Positions 34,008 through 47,657 of a DNA stretch of 64,000 nt are shown piece by piece. A program made the position numbers and the translations under genes. The notes beneath the pieces were generated by a model that saw only the letters and a list, made by a program, of their open reading frames with translations, was not told the DNA's origin and did no database searches. The stretch comes from Enterobacter vonholyi (GTDB lineage: Bacteria; Pseudomonadota; Gammaproteobacteria; Enterobacterales; Enterobacteriaceae): NCBI RefSeq assembly GCF_008364555.1, contig NZ_VTUC01000037.1, forward strand, positions 124,001-188,000, read 5' to 3'. Each line of letters starts with the position of its first letter. Position 1 is the first letter of the stretch.

Positions 34008-34976
34008 TTACTCCACCTGCTGCTTCTTATCGTGCTGGCGGTTAACCCAGGTATTGATAATCAGCGTCACGATCAGAATGCCAAATACCACGCCGAGCGA
34101 AATAGCGATCGGGATATGGTAGAAATCGACGATTAGCATTTTGATACCGATAAACACCAGAATCACCGACAGGCCGTACTTCAGCATGGAGAAACGCTCC
34201 GCCGCGCCTGCCAGCAGGAAATACATGGCACGCAGGCCGAGAATGGCGAAAAGGTTAGAGGTCAGGACGATGAACGGGTCGGTGGTTACCGCGAAGATCG
34301 CCGGAATGCTGTCCACGGCGAAAATCACGTCGCTCAGCTCAACCAGAATCAGCACCAGCAGCAGCGGGGTGGCAAACAGCAGGCCGTTCTTGCGCACGAA
34401 GAAGTGCTCGCTCTCGATCTTGTCGGTCATGCGCAGATGGCCGCGGATCCACTTCACCAGCGGGCGATCGCCAATCGCAGAGCCGTCCTCTTTCGCCAGC
34501 GCCATTTTGACCCCGGTGAACAGCAGGAACGCGCCGAAGACGTACAGCAGCCATTCGAACTGGGTAATCAGCCAGCTGCCAGCGAAGATCATGATGGTAC
34601 GCAGGATAATCGCGCCTAGCACGCCGTACACCAGCACGCGACGCTGCAGGGCAGCAGGCACGGCGAAGTAGCTGAACAGCATCAGCCAGACGAAGACGTT
34701 ATCGACCGCCAGGGCTTTTTCAATCAGATAACCGGTGAGGAAGGCGAGCGCCTGAGGGTCGGCCACCGCGCGGCCTTCAGTCGAGGCCAGGTACCACCAG
34801 AAGGCAGCGCAGAAGAGCAGAGAGAGGGTGACCCACACCAGCGACCAGGCGGCGGCCTGTTTCATGGTCATGCCGTGCGCGCCGCGACGTCCCTGCAAAA
34901 AGAGGTCGATCGCCAGCATGATGAGCACGACGACCGCGAATCCGCCCCACAACATTGGAGTGCCGACAGAATGCAT
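34008..34976 (-). CDS. alx: Alx, TerC-family membrane protein
   Basis: A 322-residue TerC-family protein with about nine membrane helices. Conserved acidic motifs AVDNVFVW (about residue 88) and [17 protein letters not shown] (about 215) probably bind metal. E. coli Alx is alkali-induced and is linked to manganese export/homeostasis. ATG 34976 follows AAGGAAA. Expression is controlled by the riboswitch upstream. Confidence 0.95.
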   Translation of the reverse strand: MHSVGTPMLWGGFAVVVLIMLAIDLFLQGRRGAHGMTMKQAAAWSLVWVTLSLLFCAAFWWYLASTEGRAVADPQALAFLTGYLIEKALAVDNVFVWLMLFSYFAVPAALQRRVLVYGVLGAIILRTIMIFAGSWLITQFEWLLYVFGAFLLFTGVKMALAKEDGSAIGDRPLVKWIRGHLRMTDKIESEHFFVRKNGLLFATPLLLVLILVELSDVIFAVDSIPAIFAVTTDPFIVLTSNLFAILGLRAMYFLLAGAAERFSMLKYGLSVILVFIGIKMLIVDFYHIPIAISLGVVFGILIVTLIINTWVNRQHDKKQQVE

Positions 34977-35001
34977 ACTATTTTCCTTACACATAAAAAA
35001 C

Positions 35002-35034
35002 AAAAACGGCCATGGTCAGAAGACGATAGCCGTT
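35002..35034 (-). terminator. Hairpin in the alx leader (expression platform)
   Basis: On the minus strand AACGGCTATCG...GATGGCCGTTTTTG-like arms form an imperfect hairpin followed by five T, between the riboswitch core and the alx ribosome site. Likely part of the switching expression platform. The AACGG/CCGTT arms are clear, the loop is not. Confidence 0.55.
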
Positions 35035-35048
35035 AGCTTTTTATGCAT

Positions 35049-35170
35049 AGACCTCGCCTTCCGGCAAGGTCTCACTTACAACCACGAAGGTTGCCCGGCG
35101 ACCGGATGCGGTATTGCACGCATCGTAATGACGATCCACCGACGAAGAAGTTACTCCCCTTTGCAGGTAA
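35049..35170 (-). promoter_or_regulatory. yybP-ykoY (Mn2+/pH-responsive, PRE/SraF) riboswitch of alx
   Basis: The minus-strand leader carries AAGGGGAGTAACTTCTTCGT (from 35162 down), the conserved start of the yybP-ykoY aptamer, then GATGCGTGCAATACCGCATC and the closing stem GACCTTGCC-GGAA-GGCGAGGTC (35050-35071). In E. coli this element (PRE, formerly sRNA SraF) senses Mn2+ and alkaline pH and turns on alx translation. Confidence 0.88.
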
Positions 35171-35227
35171 CAAAATATGTCAGACCATTGGTTTCGTCAA
35201 TGGCCTGCGCCGTTTCATTACACAGCT

Positions 35228-36226
35228 TTACGCGATAACTTCCGCGCCTACGCCGTCTGCAGGGAATACCACGCCGGTCTGGCGGCGGATCTCCGTTTGC
35301 AGCTTCGCCGTGGTGCGGCTCACCGCAAGGCCTGGGTGATTCACTTCGTTGTCTTCCACCAGACGGGCGAAGACCTCTGCCTCATAGAGCATAGTGTTAA
35401 TATGCTGAGGCTGCGTCAGCTCCTGGGCTTTGCCACCTCGCGGGACAAAGCTCACCTTCTGGCACTCGGAGATCTTCTCGATGACCAGCGAGCCCGCTTC
35501 GCCCTGAATTTCGCTCGGCAGGACAGAGTCGCTCACCTTGGAGTGCTGCAGCGTGACGCTGAAATCCCCGTAGTCCAGCACCGCGACACCGTGCGCATCC
35601 ACGCCGCTCTCCAGCAGGCTGGCGGTAGCCGTGACGCCGTGCGGTTCGCCCCACAGGGCCACTGCAGAGGCCAGGCAGTAGAATCCGATATCCATTATCG
35701 AGCCGTTCGAGAACGCCGGGTTAAAGGTGTTCGGGTTCTCGCCGTCCAGATAGCGCTGGTAGCGCGACGAGTACTGGCAGTAGTTAATAAAGGCTTTGCG
35801 CACCTTGCCGATTTTCGGCAGGGACTGCTGCAGCAACAGGAAATTCGGCAGGCTGGCGGTTTTGAACGCTTCGAAAAGAACCACCTGGTTTTCGCGGGCA
35901 AGCGCAATGGCCGCCTCCACTTCCTCAATATTTGATGCCAGCGGCTTCTCGCAAATCACATGCTTTTTATGGCTGAGGAACAGCTTCGTTTGCGGGAAGT
36001 GCAGGGAGTTCGGGCTGGCGATATAGACCGCGTCAATGGCGTCGCTTTGCGCCATCTCATCAAGCGAGGTGAAGAGATGCTCAACGAGGTAATCGTTGGC
36101 AAAACTCTGCGCCTGCTCAAGGCTGCGGGAATAGACTGCGGTAAGTTTCAGTTTGCCGGTTTCGTGGGCGGCGTCGACGAACTGGCGCGTGATCCAGTTC
36201 GTTCCAATGACTGCGAAACGTATCAT
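35228..36226 (-). CDS. ygjR: YgjR, Gfo/Idh/MocA-family oxidoreductase
   Basis: A 332-residue NAD(P)-dependent oxidoreductase. The N-terminal Rossmann domain (FAVIGTNWITRQ, residues 4-15) includes the ICEKPLASN motif (about 91-99), with the conserved Lys. The C-terminal Gfo/Idh domain starts near residue 130. Substrate unknown. Confidence 0.93.
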   Translation of the reverse strand: MIRFAVIGTNWITRQFVDAAHETGKLKLTAVYSRSLEQAQSFANDYLVEHLFTSLDEMAQSDAIDAVYIASPNSLHFPQTKLFLSHKKHVICEKPLASNIEEVEAAIALARENQVVLFEAFKTASLPNFLLLQQSLPKIGKVRKAFINYCQYSSRYQRYLDGENPNTFNPAFSNGSIMDIGFYCLASAVALWGEPHGVTATASLLESGVDAHGVAVLDYGDFSVTLQHSKVSDSVLPSEIQGEAGSLVIEKISECQKVSFVPRGGKAQELTQPQHINTMLYEAEVFARLVEDNEVNHPGLAVSRTTAKLQTEIRRQTGVVFPADGVGAEVIA

Positions 36227-36296
36227 AAACGTTTACGTACTCCGTAGCGGGGAACCTTTAGCCACTGTAGCACGTCATCATGACAATTCGCGTGCG

Positions 36297-36800
36297 CTAT
36301 TCCGCATTACCATTTAACGATAAATGCGTAAGCCACAGGCGGGTATCAAACTCCAGCTGGTGGTACTGCGGCTCCATGTGGCAGCACAGGGAATAGAACG
36401 CTTTGTCGTGCTCTTTCTCTTTCAGGTGCGCCAGCTCGTGCACCACGATCATCCGCAGAAAGGCTTCCGGCGCGTTACGGAAAACCGTCGCGACGCGGAT
36501 CTCCGCCTTGGCCTTCAGCTTGCCGCCCTGAACGCGTGAGACGGCGGTGTGCAGGCCGAGCGCGTTTTTCAGCACGTGGATCTTGTTGTCGTACATCACC
36601 TTGTTGATCGGCGGCGCGCTCTTCAGATACCGGCTTTTCAGATCCTGCGTATACTGCCAGAGGGCCTTATCGGTCGCGAAATCGTGCGTGCCGGGATAGC
36701 GTTTTTCCAGCACCGCGCCGAGCTTCTGCTCGGCAATCAGGCTGCGAACCTGAGTCAGTAAATGCTCCGGATAGCCCTGGAGATAAGTAAGTTGGTTCAT
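36297..36800 (-). CDS. ygjP: YgjP, SprT/YgjP-like metallopeptidase-fold protein
   Basis: A 167-residue protein with the zinc motif HELAH (about residues 116-120) and a third His in HDK/HME segments. E. coli YgjP has been reported to hydrolyse UTP; the fold is metalloprotease-like, so the physiological reaction is unsettled. ATG 36800 gives [11 protein letters not shown] as in E. coli; the codon before it (TTG) is an alternative. Confidence 0.9.
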   Translation of the reverse strand: MNQLTYLQGYPEHLLTQVRSLIAEQKLGAVLEKRYPGTHDFATDKALWQYTQDLKSRYLKSAPPINKVMYDNKIHVLKNALGLHTAVSRVQGGKLKAKAEIRVATVFRNAPEAFLRMIVVHELAHLKEKEHDKAFYSLCCHMEPQYHQLEFDTRLWLTHLSLNGNAE

Positions 36801-36883
36801 CAAAAGCCCAAATTAATGCGAAAACGGGTATACTCACGCACCCTTTTCAGGGATACGCCAAATTTTACCATTCAGGAGGGCCG

Positions 36884-38020
36884 ATGAGCCACTTAGACAA
36901 CGGTTTCCGTTCACTCAACCTTAAACGTTTCCCGGAAACGGACGACGTTAACCCGCTTCAGGCGTGGGAAGCGGCGGATGAATATCTGCTGCAACAGTTG
37001 GATGAGACTGAAATCCGCGGCCCGGTTTTGATCCTGAATGACGCCTTCGGCGCGCTGGGCTGTGCCCTGGCGGAGCACACGCCGTACAGCATCGGCGATT
37101 CCTACTTAAGCGAGCTGGCGACGCGTGAAAACCTGCGCCATAACGACATCGAAGAGTCCAGCGTGAAGTTCCTCGACAGCACCGCGGACTACCCGCAGGC
37201 GCCGGGCGTGGTGCTGATCAAAGTGCCAAAAACCATGGCGCTGCTGGAGCAGCAGCTGCGCGCGCTGCGTAAGGTCGTGACGCCAGAAACCCGTATCATC
37301 GCGGGTGCCAAAGCGCGCGATATTCACACCTCGACGCTGGAGCTGTTCGAGAAAGTTCTCGGCCCGACCACCACCACGCTGGCGTGGAAAAAAGCGCGCC
37401 TGATCAACTGTACGTTCACCGCTCCCGAGCTGGCCGACGCGCCAGAGACCCTGAGCTGGAAGCTGGAAGGGACCGACTGGACCATCCACAACCACGCGAA
37501 CGTCTTCTCCCGCACCGGCCTGGATATCGGCGCGCGCTTCTTTATGGAACACCTGCCGGAAAATCTGGAAGGAGAGATTGTCGACCTGGGCTGCGGCAAC
37601 GGCGTGATTGGCCTGACGCTGCTGGCGAAGAGCCCGGAGGCCAGCGTGGTGTTCAGCGACGAATCGCCGATGGCGGTGGCCTCCAGCCGTCTGAACGTTG
37701 AAACCAATATGCCGGACGCGCTGGACCGCTGCGAGTTTATGATCAACAACGCGCTGTCGGGCGTAGAGCCTTTCCGCTTCAACGCCGTGTTCTGCAACCC
37801 GCCGTTCCACCAGAAGCACGCCCTGACGGATAACGTCGCGTGGGAGATGTTCCACCACGCGCGCCGCTGCCTGAAGATCAACGGCGAGCTGTACATCGTG
37901 GCCAACCGCCACCTGGACTACTTCCATAAGCTGAAGAAGATTTTCGGTAACTGCGTCACCGTTGCGACGAACAATAAGTTCGTTGTGCTGAAGTCGGTGA
38001 AGCTGGGGCGTCGTCGGTAA
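36884..38020 (+). CDS. rlmG: RlmG (YgjO), 23S rRNA m2G1835 methyltransferase
   Basis: A 378-residue enzyme with tandem methyltransferase domains: an inactive N-terminal copy and an active C-terminal copy. The SAM motif [12 protein letters not shown] is near residue 230 and the catalytic NPPFHQ near 306. It makes N2-methylguanosine at position 1835 of 23S rRNA. Divergent from ygjP; AGGAGG precedes the ATG. Confidence 0.96.
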   Translation: MSHLDNGFRSLNLKRFPETDDVNPLQAWEAADEYLLQQLDETEIRGPVLILNDAFGALGCALAEHTPYSIGDSYLSELATRENLRHNDIEESSVKFLDSTADYPQAPGVVLIKVPKTMALLEQQLRALRKVVTPETRIIAGAKARDIHTSTLELFEKVLGPTTTTLAWKKARLINCTFTAPELADAPETLSWKLEGTDWTIHNHANVFSRTGLDIGARFFMEHLPENLEGEIVDLGCGNGVIGLTLLAKSPEASVVFSDESPMAVASSRLNVETNMPDALDRCEFMINNALSGVEPFRFNAVFCNPPFHQKHALTDNVAWEMFHHARRCLKINGELYIVANRHLDYFHKLKKIFGNCVTVATNNKFVVLKSVKLGRRR

Positions 38021-38044
38021 GTTTGAGAGCGTCGCGGCTTGATG

Positions 38045-38077
38045 CCCTCACCCCAACCCTCTCCCACAGGGAGAGGG
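38045..38077. repeat. CCCTCACCC...GGGAGAGGG palindromic repeat
   Basis: CCCTCACCCCAACCCTCTCC then CACAGGGAGAGGG between convergent rlmG and fadH, 10 bp from the shared terminator. Same composite unit as at 32472. Confidence 0.75.
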
Positions 38078-38087
38078 AGCAAACGCT

Positions 38088-38115
38088 AAAAACGGCAACT
38101 GGGTTGCCGTTTTGC
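38088..38115. terminator. Bidirectional terminator between rlmG and fadH
   Basis: AAAACGGCAAC-TG-GGTTGCCGTTTT hairpin flanked by A and T runs. Confidence 0.85.
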
Positions 38116-38141
38116 TTTTACCCTGGCCACCGGGCAATGCT

Positions 38142-40205
<2,064 letters not shown>

Positions 40206-40277
40206 TTACTAATTTAGCCAGCGGCAGCGGAAAGGTAAAAGCGGGATCGAATGATTGTGATAGATCTCAAAGAACTT

Positions 40278-40347
40278 CCCCGGTGGCGCTGCGCTTACCG
40301 GGGCTACAAAACCCCAGGACAGATAAGCGTAGCGCCGTCCGGCGTTA
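40278..40347. repeat. Pair of REP-type elements (BIME-like)
   Basis: CCCCGGTGGCGCTGCGCTTA CCGGGG at 40278-40303 and GATAAGCGTAGCGCCGTCCG GCGTTA at 40322-40347, 18 bp apart, between fadH and lsrK. The second abuts the lsrK stop. Confidence 0.7.
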
Positions 40348-40348
40348 T

Positions 40349-41929
40349 TTACGGCGCTGCTGCCCGTACCAGCCCCGGAGCCTGCCACATCGAGGTCGTC
40401 AGCCCGCTGTCCACCAGCCCGAGCTGGTCGGCGTACACCGCCTGCCATTTCTGCATCATGCCGTCGTACAGCTCCCGGTATTGCGGGTTCGGCGTGAACT
40501 CGCGGCTCCACTTCACAAGCCGTTCGCCCGTCGAGGCCATATCGGCAAACAGCCCCGCGCCAGCACCTGCCGCAATCGCGCAGCCGAGCGCCGTCGCCTC
40601 TTTCACTTCCGGCACGCGCACCGGCAGGCCGGTGACGTCGCTTAAGATCTGGCTCCACAGAGCGCCTTTGGAACCGCCGCCCGCAAACACCAGGCTTTCA
40701 AACGTTACGCCGGAGAAGCGCGAAATCTGCGCCAGGTTGCAGGCCGAGACGATCGCCGCATTCTCCTCCAGGGCGCGGAACAGCGTCGCTTTGTTGCATT
40801 TTTCCGGGTCGATGGAGAGGTTAATAAACGACGGCGCGGCGTGGTACCACTGCTTAAAATGCATCGCGTCGGAGAAGATCGGCATCACCCCGTGGGAACC
40901 CGCCGGCACGCGGCTCGCCATCTCTTCCAGCAGGGAGTAGGTGTCCATCCCCATACGATCGGCAATCAGCTTTTCCTCCGCGCAGAAGGCGTCGCGGAAC
41001 CAGCGCATGGTCAGCCCGGTAAAGAAGCTGATCGACTCCGCCTGCGCCATGCCGGGAATGACGTGCGGGTTCACGCGGATGTTCATCTCAGGATCGGTGC
41101 GCACCTGCGGCAGGTTGACCACCTGCTGCCAAAAGGTACCGCCCAGTACCGCCGTTTGTCCGGCGCGGACCACGCCCAGCCCCAGGCAGCCCAGCTGCAC
41201 GTCGCCGCCGCCCATCACCACCGGCGTGCCTTCGCGCAGGCCGCTCTGCAGCGCGGCCTCCCGGTTTATAGCACCCAGTACGGTGCCGGTCTCTTTCACC
41301 GGGGAGAGGATATCGGCGCGCAGCCCGGCCATGTCGAGCAGCGCCGGACGCCAGTTGCGGGAAAACAGATCCAGCATGCCGGTGGTGCCCGCGTTAGACG
41401 GGTCGACCGCCAGCTCGCCGGAGAGCTTCGCCGCCAGCCAGTCGCTGATCATGGTGATGGTCGCGGCGTTGCGGTAAATATCCGGACGATGGTGCGCCAG
41501 CCACAGCAGGCGCGGCATGGCGCTCAGCGCCAGCGTCTGGCCAGAAACCTCATACACTTCGGATTCAAAACGGTCATCGTGGATCTCTTTGAGTTCGGCC
41601 ACTTCGCGGCTGGCGCGGGCGTCGACGTTAGCGCAGGCCCAGATGGCCTCGCCGTTGCGGTCATACAGCACGATCCCTTCGCGCATTGAACAGCAGGCAA
41701 CGGACTGAATATCTGCCGCGGTCAGATTCGCGCGCGACAGCGCCTGATGAATGCACCGGCAGGCCAGCTGCCAGTTGGTCTCGAGGTCGAACTCCATCGA
41801 CCCCGGCACGTTCTCAACGCTCAGGTGCTTCCACTCGGCCTGACCGACGGCAATCTGGTTGCCCTGTAAATCGAAAATAACGGCGCGAACGCTGCCTGTC
41901 CCTGCATCTAACGCTAAAAGGTAACTCAT
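40349..41929 (-). CDS. lsrK: LsrK, autoinducer-2 kinase
   Basis: A 526-residue FGGY-family kinase that phosphorylates imported AI-2 (DPD) in the cytoplasm; phospho-AI-2 is the inducer that releases LsrR. N-terminal ATP/sugar-kinase motif [16 protein letters not shown] (residues 5-20) and C-terminal FGGY signature region [15 protein letters not shown] (about 434). It sits 33 bp downstream of lsrR. Confidence 0.95.
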   Translation of the reverse strand: MSYLLALDAGTGSVRAVIFDLQGNQIAVGQAEWKHLSVENVPGSMEFDLETNWQLACRCIHQALSRANLTAADIQSVACCSMREGIVLYDRNGEAIWACANVDARASREVAELKEIHDDRFESEVYEVSGQTLALSAMPRLLWLAHHRPDIYRNAATITMISDWLAAKLSGELAVDPSNAGTTGMLDLFSRNWRPALLDMAGLRADILSPVKETGTVLGAINREAALQSGLREGTPVVMGGGDVQLGCLGLGVVRAGQTAVLGGTFWQQVVNLPQVRTDPEMNIRVNPHVIPGMAQAESISFFTGLTMRWFRDAFCAEEKLIADRMGMDTYSLLEEMASRVPAGSHGVMPIFSDAMHFKQWYHAAPSFINLSIDPEKCNKATLFRALEENAAIVSACNLAQISRFSGVTFESLVFAGGGSKGALWSQILSDVTGLPVRVPEVKEATALGCAIAAGAGAGLFADMASTGERLVKWSREFTPNPQYRELYDGMMQKWQAVYADQLGLVDSGLTTSMWQAPGLVRAAAP

Positions 41930-41962
41930 GAGCTTGCCTCGCTGTTAGCGCAGGGCGGGCTC

Positions 41963-42934
41963 TCATTTGGCCAGAGCCAGCACCGCGCGGGCTGTCGTCT
42001 CCTCCGTCACCAGGCCATTGATACGTCGACCCTTCAGTGCGGCATAAATCGCATCGGCTTTTTCTTCCCCTCCGGCCACGCCAACGATGGTGGGCAGCTG
42101 CGCCAGCTCATCAAGCGAGACGCCGAGTAATTCTTTATGGATCTCCAGCTCCTCAACGCATTCACCTTCGGCATTGAGGAAATAGCCGAGAATGTCGCCG
42201 ACCGCGCCTTTGCGGGCATACATCAGCTGTTCACCTTCGCTGATATAGCCGGAGCGCAGTATCGTAGCGTCGCGGCGCTGGTTCACCGAACCAATGCCAA
42301 CCACCGCGACGTCGGCGGCGGTAGCGGCGAGGATCACGTCCCGCACGCTGGTCTCGCGTTTTAAGATCCCGGCCACTTCGGCGGAAGACACGCGAAGCGG
42401 GGCGGGGATCATGCTGACGCTGCAGGCCGCGTCCAGCTGTCCAATACCGGTCATATATGGCCCGACGCCGCCGGAGAGCGTCACGAGGCGGATTTGCTGC
42501 GAGCTGATAAAGCCGCTCAGGTGCTGCAGGCTGCTCATGGTGGTTTCACCAAACCCCACGGCCAGCAGCTGGCCGGGTTCCAGCACGCCCATCAGCGACT
42601 GCGCCGCGCCAATGCCCAGCCGCACGTTCATCGGCGGCGTATTTAAGGCTGGCATCACGCGCACCAGCTTCAGGCCAAAGCGCTGCTGTAGCTCGGTTTC
42701 CAACGACAGGCAGCCCTCGTAGCGGGAGTTAATCTGCACGCGGATCACCCCTGACTGACGGCCTTTTTCCAGCAGGCGAGAAATCTTCAAACGCGGCAGC
42801 CCGAGCCGCTCGCCGATATCGTTCTGGGTCAGCCCGTCGTGGTAGTAGCACCAGGCTACGCGCGCCACCAGCTCTTCTTCCGCCAGCGCCAGCCCGGCAA
42901 ACCGTCCTTCTTCCGCAGTGCGTTTATCGCTCAT
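41963..42934 (-). CDS. lsrR: LsrR, AI-2-responsive repressor
   Basis: A 323-residue SorC/DeoR-type regulator: helix-turn-helix about residues 26-62 ([19 protein letters not shown]) and a phospho-AI-2-binding sugar-isomerase-like domain after residue 70. ATG 42934 gives [10 protein letters not shown]; an in-frame start at 43006 would extend into the operator region. It faces lsrA across 212 bp containing two matching operators. Confidence 0.94.
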   Translation of the reverse strand: MSDKRTAEEGRFAGLALAEEELVARVAWCYYHDGLTQNDIGERLGLPRLKISRLLEKGRQSGVIRVQINSRYEGCLSLETELQQRFGLKLVRVMPALNTPPMNVRLGIGAAQSLMGVLEPGQLLAVGFGETTMSSLQHLSGFISSQQIRLVTLSGGVGPYMTGIGQLDAACSVSMIPAPLRVSSAEVAGILKRETSVRDVILAATAADVAVVGIGSVNQRRDATILRSGYISEGEQLMYARKGAVGDILGYFLNAEGECVEELEIHKELLGVSLDELAQLPTIVGVAGGEEKADAIYAALKGRRINGLVTEETTARAVLALAK

Positions 42935-42936
42935 AG

Positions 42937-42970
42937 TTGAACTCTTATAAAAATTTAGATCATATGTTCG
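42937..42970. promoter_or_regulatory. Probable LsrR operator, lsrR-proximal
   Basis: TTGAAC-N22-TGTTCG, 2 bp upstream of the lsrR ATG. It aligns over its length with the lsrA-proximal site (same TTGAAC start, same ATCAT-TGTTC end, same spacing). LsrR autorepression is known in E. coli; the assignment here rests on the shared sequence. Confidence 0.65.
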
Positions 42971-43018
42971 TGATGACGCGGAGGGAAAGTGTGAGCCACG
43001 CGACAAAACGGATCATTT

Positions 43019-43066
43019 CGATCGTTTCTGGTTTATCTGAATCTCAATCGATAAAACTGTGATCCC
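43019..43066. promoter_or_regulatory. Possible CRP site in the lsr intergenic region
   Basis: TGTGATCCCTGCACGG near 43051 has a perfect left half TGTGA and a poor right half. E. coli lsr is CRP-activated. A second TGTGAGCCACGCGACA lies near 42990. Neither is strong, so the assignment is tentative. Confidence 0.4.
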
Positions 43067-43101
43067 TGCACGGTTGTAAATATAGTTCACCGTCTACGCT
43101 T

Positions 43102-43136
43102 TTGAACATTATTAAATCTAAAAATCATTTGTTCAA
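43102..43136. promoter_or_regulatory. Probable LsrR operator, lsrA-proximal
   Basis: A 35 bp element with perfect inverted ends TTGAACA-N21-TGTTCAA, 11 bp upstream of the lsrA start. It matches the lsrR-proximal copy, so both divergent transcripts would be repressed by LsrR. Confidence 0.7.
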
Positions 43137-43146
43137 TAGCGGAGCG

Positions 43147-44633
43147 ATGATGACACCACTTCTCGACGCGCGGAATATCAGCAAGCAGTTCTCAGGCGTG
43201 CCGGTTCTGAAAGGCATTGATTTCACGCTGCTTGCGGGCCAGGTGCACGCGCTGATGGGCGGAAACGGCGCGGGAAAATCGACGCTGATGAAGATCATCG
43301 CCGGGGTCGAGACGCCGGACAGCGGTGAACTTTCCGTCGAGGGGCAGACATATGCGCGGCTGACGCCCGTGCAGGCGCACAGGCTCGGCATTTACCTAGT
43401 GCCGCAGGAGCCGCTGCTGTTCCCCAACCTTACGGTGCGGGAAAACATCCTGTTCCGCCTGCCGCGCGAACGCGATCGGGAAAAACGGCTGGAGGAGAAG
43501 CTTGAGCAACTGCATTGCCAGCTCAACCTCGACGCCGCCGCCAGCACCCTGGAAGTGGCGGATCAGCAGATGGTGGAGATCCTGCGCGGATTAATGCGCA
43601 ACGCCAGGATCCTGATCCTCGACGAGCCCACGGCCTCCCTCACGCCGGGCGAAACCGAACGGCTGTTCCGCCAGATCCGCGCCCTGCAGGCACTCGGCGT
43701 CGGGATCGTGTTTATCTCCCATAAGCTGCCGGAAATTCGCATGCTGTCGAGCCACGTCTCGGTGATGCGCGACGGCGCGGTGGTGCTGAGCGGCGAAACC
43801 GCGCAGTTTGACGATAGCGCCCTGATCGCCGCCATGACGCCGGTGAGCCGCGAGAAATTCCTGAGCGATACGCAAAAGCTGTGGCTGGCGCTGCCGGGCA
43901 ACCGCCGCACCCAGCCGCAGGATTTTCCGGTGCTGCGGGTAGAGGACCTGACCGGAGAAGGGTTTATCGATCTGAGCCTTGAGATCTACGCCGGGGAGAT
44001 CGTCGGCCTGGCCGGGCTGGTGGGTTCCGGGCGCACCGAGTTTGCCGAAACCCTCTACGGCCTGCGGCCTGTGCGCGGGGGCCGCATTTGGCTGGAAAAT
44101 CAGGAGATCGCCAACGAGCCGGTGCGTTTGCGACTGGACAGAGGCCTGGTCTACCTGCCGGAAGACAGGCAGGTATCCGGCCTGTTCCTCGACGCGCCGA
44201 TCCGCTGGAACACCGTGGCGCTGAACGAGCCATCGCTCTGGCAGCAGCGGAAAAGAGAGTCCGCGGTGGTGGAGCGCTATCACCGGGCGCTGGGGATCAA
44301 GCTCAACCATGCGGATCAAACCGTGCGCACGCTCTCCGGCGGCAACCAGCAGAAGGTGCTGCTTGCACGCTGTCTGGAGGCCAACCCGTTATTGCTGATC
44401 GTCGACGAGCCGACGCGCGGCGTGGACGTCTCGGCGCGCGCCGATATCTACCAGCTTATCAAAAGCGTGGCGGCGCAGAACGTGGCGGTGCTGATGATCT
44501 CAAGCGATCTCGATGAGTTTCCGGGCCTCGCGGACCGCGTGCTGGTGATGCACCAGGGCGTGCTCAGCGGCGAACTGCCGCGCCACGCCGTCAGCCTCGA
44601 TCGCATGATGGCGCTGGCGTTCGGAGGGCAATC

Positions 44634-44637
<4 letters not shown>
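43147..44637 (+). CDS. lsrA: LsrA, AI-2 ABC transporter ATPase
   Basis: A 496-residue tandem ABC ATPase of the sugar-importer (RbsA) type. First domain: Walker [10 protein letters not shown] near residue 39 and Walker B LILDEPT near 155. Second domain: degenerate P-loop GLVGSGRTE near 291, signature LSGGNQQK near 396, Walker B LIVDEPT near 417. ATG 43147 or the adjacent 43150 follows GGAG; an in-frame start at 43102 lies inside the operator. It overlaps lsrC by 4 bp. Confidence 0.94.
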
Positions 44638-45665
<1,028 letters not shown>

Positions 45666-46643
45666 ATGAGGCTTAACTGGGAAAGCGCGCTGCTCATTTT
45701 GCTGGTGCTGGAGATCCTGCTTTTCGGGGCCATCAACCCGCGCATGCTCGATATCAACATGCTGCTTTTCAGCACCAGCGACTTCATCTGCATCGGCATT
45801 GTGGCGCTGCCGCTCACGCTGGTGATTATCAGCGGCGGGATCGACATCTCCCTCGGCTCGACCATCGGCCTGTGCGCCATCGCGTTGGGGGTGATGATGC
45901 AGGCGGGCTGGCCGATGGCGGTCGCCATTCCGCTGACGCTGCTGCTCGGCCTGCTGTGCGGGCTGATGAATGCGGCGCTGATCCACTACACCGGCATCAG
46001 CCCTTTGGTTATCACCCTCGGCACGCTCTACCTCTACGGCGGCGGGGCGCTGCTGCTCTCCGGCATGGCGGGGGCCACGGGCTACGAGGGAATCAGCGGT
46101 TTCCCGGACGGCTTCACGGCGTTCGCTAACCTCACGGTGTTGGGCCTGCCGATCCCATTGGTCTTGTTCGCGGTAATCACCGTCTTCTTCTGGCTCATTA
46201 CCCACCGGGGGCGCTTTGGCCGTCATCTGTTCCTGATTGGCCAAAATCCGCGTGCGGCACGCTATGCGGCGCTGTCGGTGAACGGCATGCCCTACGCGCT
46301 GTACGGCCTGGTGGGCGTTGCCTCCGCGATTGCCGCGCTGGTCATGGTCTCCTATTTCGGCTCCGCACGTTCGGATCTTGGGCGCGATTTACTGATGCCC
46401 GCGCTCACCGCCGCCGTGCTCGGCGGAGCCAATATCTACGGCGGTTCAGGTTCGGTTGTCGGTACGGCGCTGGCGGCGCTGCTGGTGGGCTATCTGCAGC
46501 AGGGTTTACAGATGGTCGGTATCCCCAACCAGGTGTCGAGCGCGCTGTCAGGGGCGCTGCTGGTTGTGGTGGTGATGGGACGTTCGCTGAGTCTGCACCT
46601 CGAATGGGTGCGATCTCTCTTTAGAAAACAATCCGGAGCGTAA
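45666..46643 (+). CDS. lsrD: LsrD, AI-2 ABC transporter permease
   Basis: A 325-residue second permease of the AI-2 importer, same family as LsrC, with about nine membrane helices. It starts directly after the lsrC stop with no gap and ends one base before lsrB. Confidence 0.94.
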   Translation: MRLNWESALLILLVLEILLFGAINPRMLDINMLLFSTSDFICIGIVALPLTLVIISGGIDISLGSTIGLCAIALGVMMQAGWPMAVAIPLTLLLGLLCGLMNAALIHYTGISPLVITLGTLYLYGGGALLLSGMAGATGYEGISGFPDGFTAFANLTVLGLPIPLVLFAVITVFFWLITHRGRFGRHLFLIGQNPRAARYAALSVNGMPYALYGLVGVASAIAALVMVSYFGSARSDLGRDLLMPALTAAVLGGANIYGGSGSVVGTALAALLVGYLQQGLQMVGIPNQVSSALSGALLVVVVMGRSLSLHLEWVRSLFRKQSGA

Positions 46644-46644
46644 G

Positions 46645-47646
46645 ATGAAAACAAAACTGCTCGTCCTGGCAATGGCCCTCAGCTTCGCTTCGGCGCAGGC
46701 GGCGGACCGCATTGCCTTTATCCCGAAGCTGGTGGGCGTGGGCTTCTTCACCAGCGGCGGCAACGGCGCGAAAGAGGCGGGGAAAGATCTTGGCGTGGAC
46801 GTGACCTACGACGGCCCGACCGAGCCGAGCGTTTCCGGCCAGGTGCAGCTCATCAATAACTTCGTCAACCAGGGCTATAACGCCATTATCGTCTCCGCCG
46901 TGTCGCCGGACGGGCTGTGTCCGGCGCTTAAGCGCGCGATGCAGCGCGGCGTCAAGGTTCTAACCTGGGATTCCGACACCAAGCCGGAGTGCCGCAGCAT
47001 CTACATCAACCAGGGGACGCCGGAACAGCTGGGCGGCCTGCTGGTGGAGATGGCGGGCAAGCAGGTCACCAAACCGAATGCCAAAGTGGCGTTCTTCTAC
47101 TCAAGCCCCACCGTCACCGACCAGAACCAGTGGGTGAAAGAGGCGAAGGCCAAAATCGAGAAAGATCATCCCCAGTGGCAGATCGTAACGACCCAGTTTG
47201 GTTATAACGACGCCACCAAATCGTTGCAAACCGCCGAAGGGATCTTAAAAGCCTACCCGGATCTGGATGCGATTATCGCCCCGGACGCCAACGCGCTGCC
47301 GGCGGCGGCGCAGGCGGCGGAAAACCTGAAGCGGGAAGGGGTGGCGATTGTCGGGTTTAGCACGCCGAACGTGATGCGCCCGTACGTTGAGCGCGGCACG
47401 GTGAAGGCCTTCGGCCTGTGGGACGTGGTGCAACAGGGCAAAATTGCGGTCAATGTCGCCGATCGTTTGCTTAAAAAAGGCGATCTTAACGTCGGCGACA
47501 GCGTGGACGTAAAAAACATCGGGGCGCTGAAGGTCGAGCCGAACAGCGTGCAGGGCTACCAGTATGAGGCGAAGGGCAACGGCATCGTGCTGCTGCCGGA
47601 GCGGGTGGTGTTCACCAAAGAGAACATCAGCAAATACGATTTCTGA
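46645..47646 (+). CDS. lsrB: LsrB, AI-2 periplasmic binding protein
   Basis: A 333-residue solute-binding protein with a signal peptide (cleaved after SAQA, residue 19). It binds R-THMF-type AI-2 and delivers it to LsrACD. The two-lobed type 1 periplasmic-binding fold is complete; WDSDTKPE and [11 protein letters not shown] segments match the ligand-contact regions of LsrB. Confidence 0.95.
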   Translation: MKTKLLVLAMALSFASAQAADRIAFIPKLVGVGFFTSGGNGAKEAGKDLGVDVTYDGPTEPSVSGQVQLINNFVNQGYNAIIVSAVSPDGLCPALKRAMQRGVKVLTWDSDTKPECRSIYINQGTPEQLGGLLVEMAGKQVTKPNAKVAFFYSSPTVTDQNQWVKEAKAKIEKDHPQWQIVTTQFGYNDATKSLQTAEGILKAYPDLDAIIAPDANALPAAAQAAENLKREGVAIVGFSTPNVMRPYVERGTVKAFGLWDVVQQGKIAVNVADRLLKKGDLNVGDSVDVKNIGALKVEPNSVQGYQYEAKGNGIVLLPERVVFTKENISKYDF

Positions 47647-47657
47647 CGGGGGAGCAA

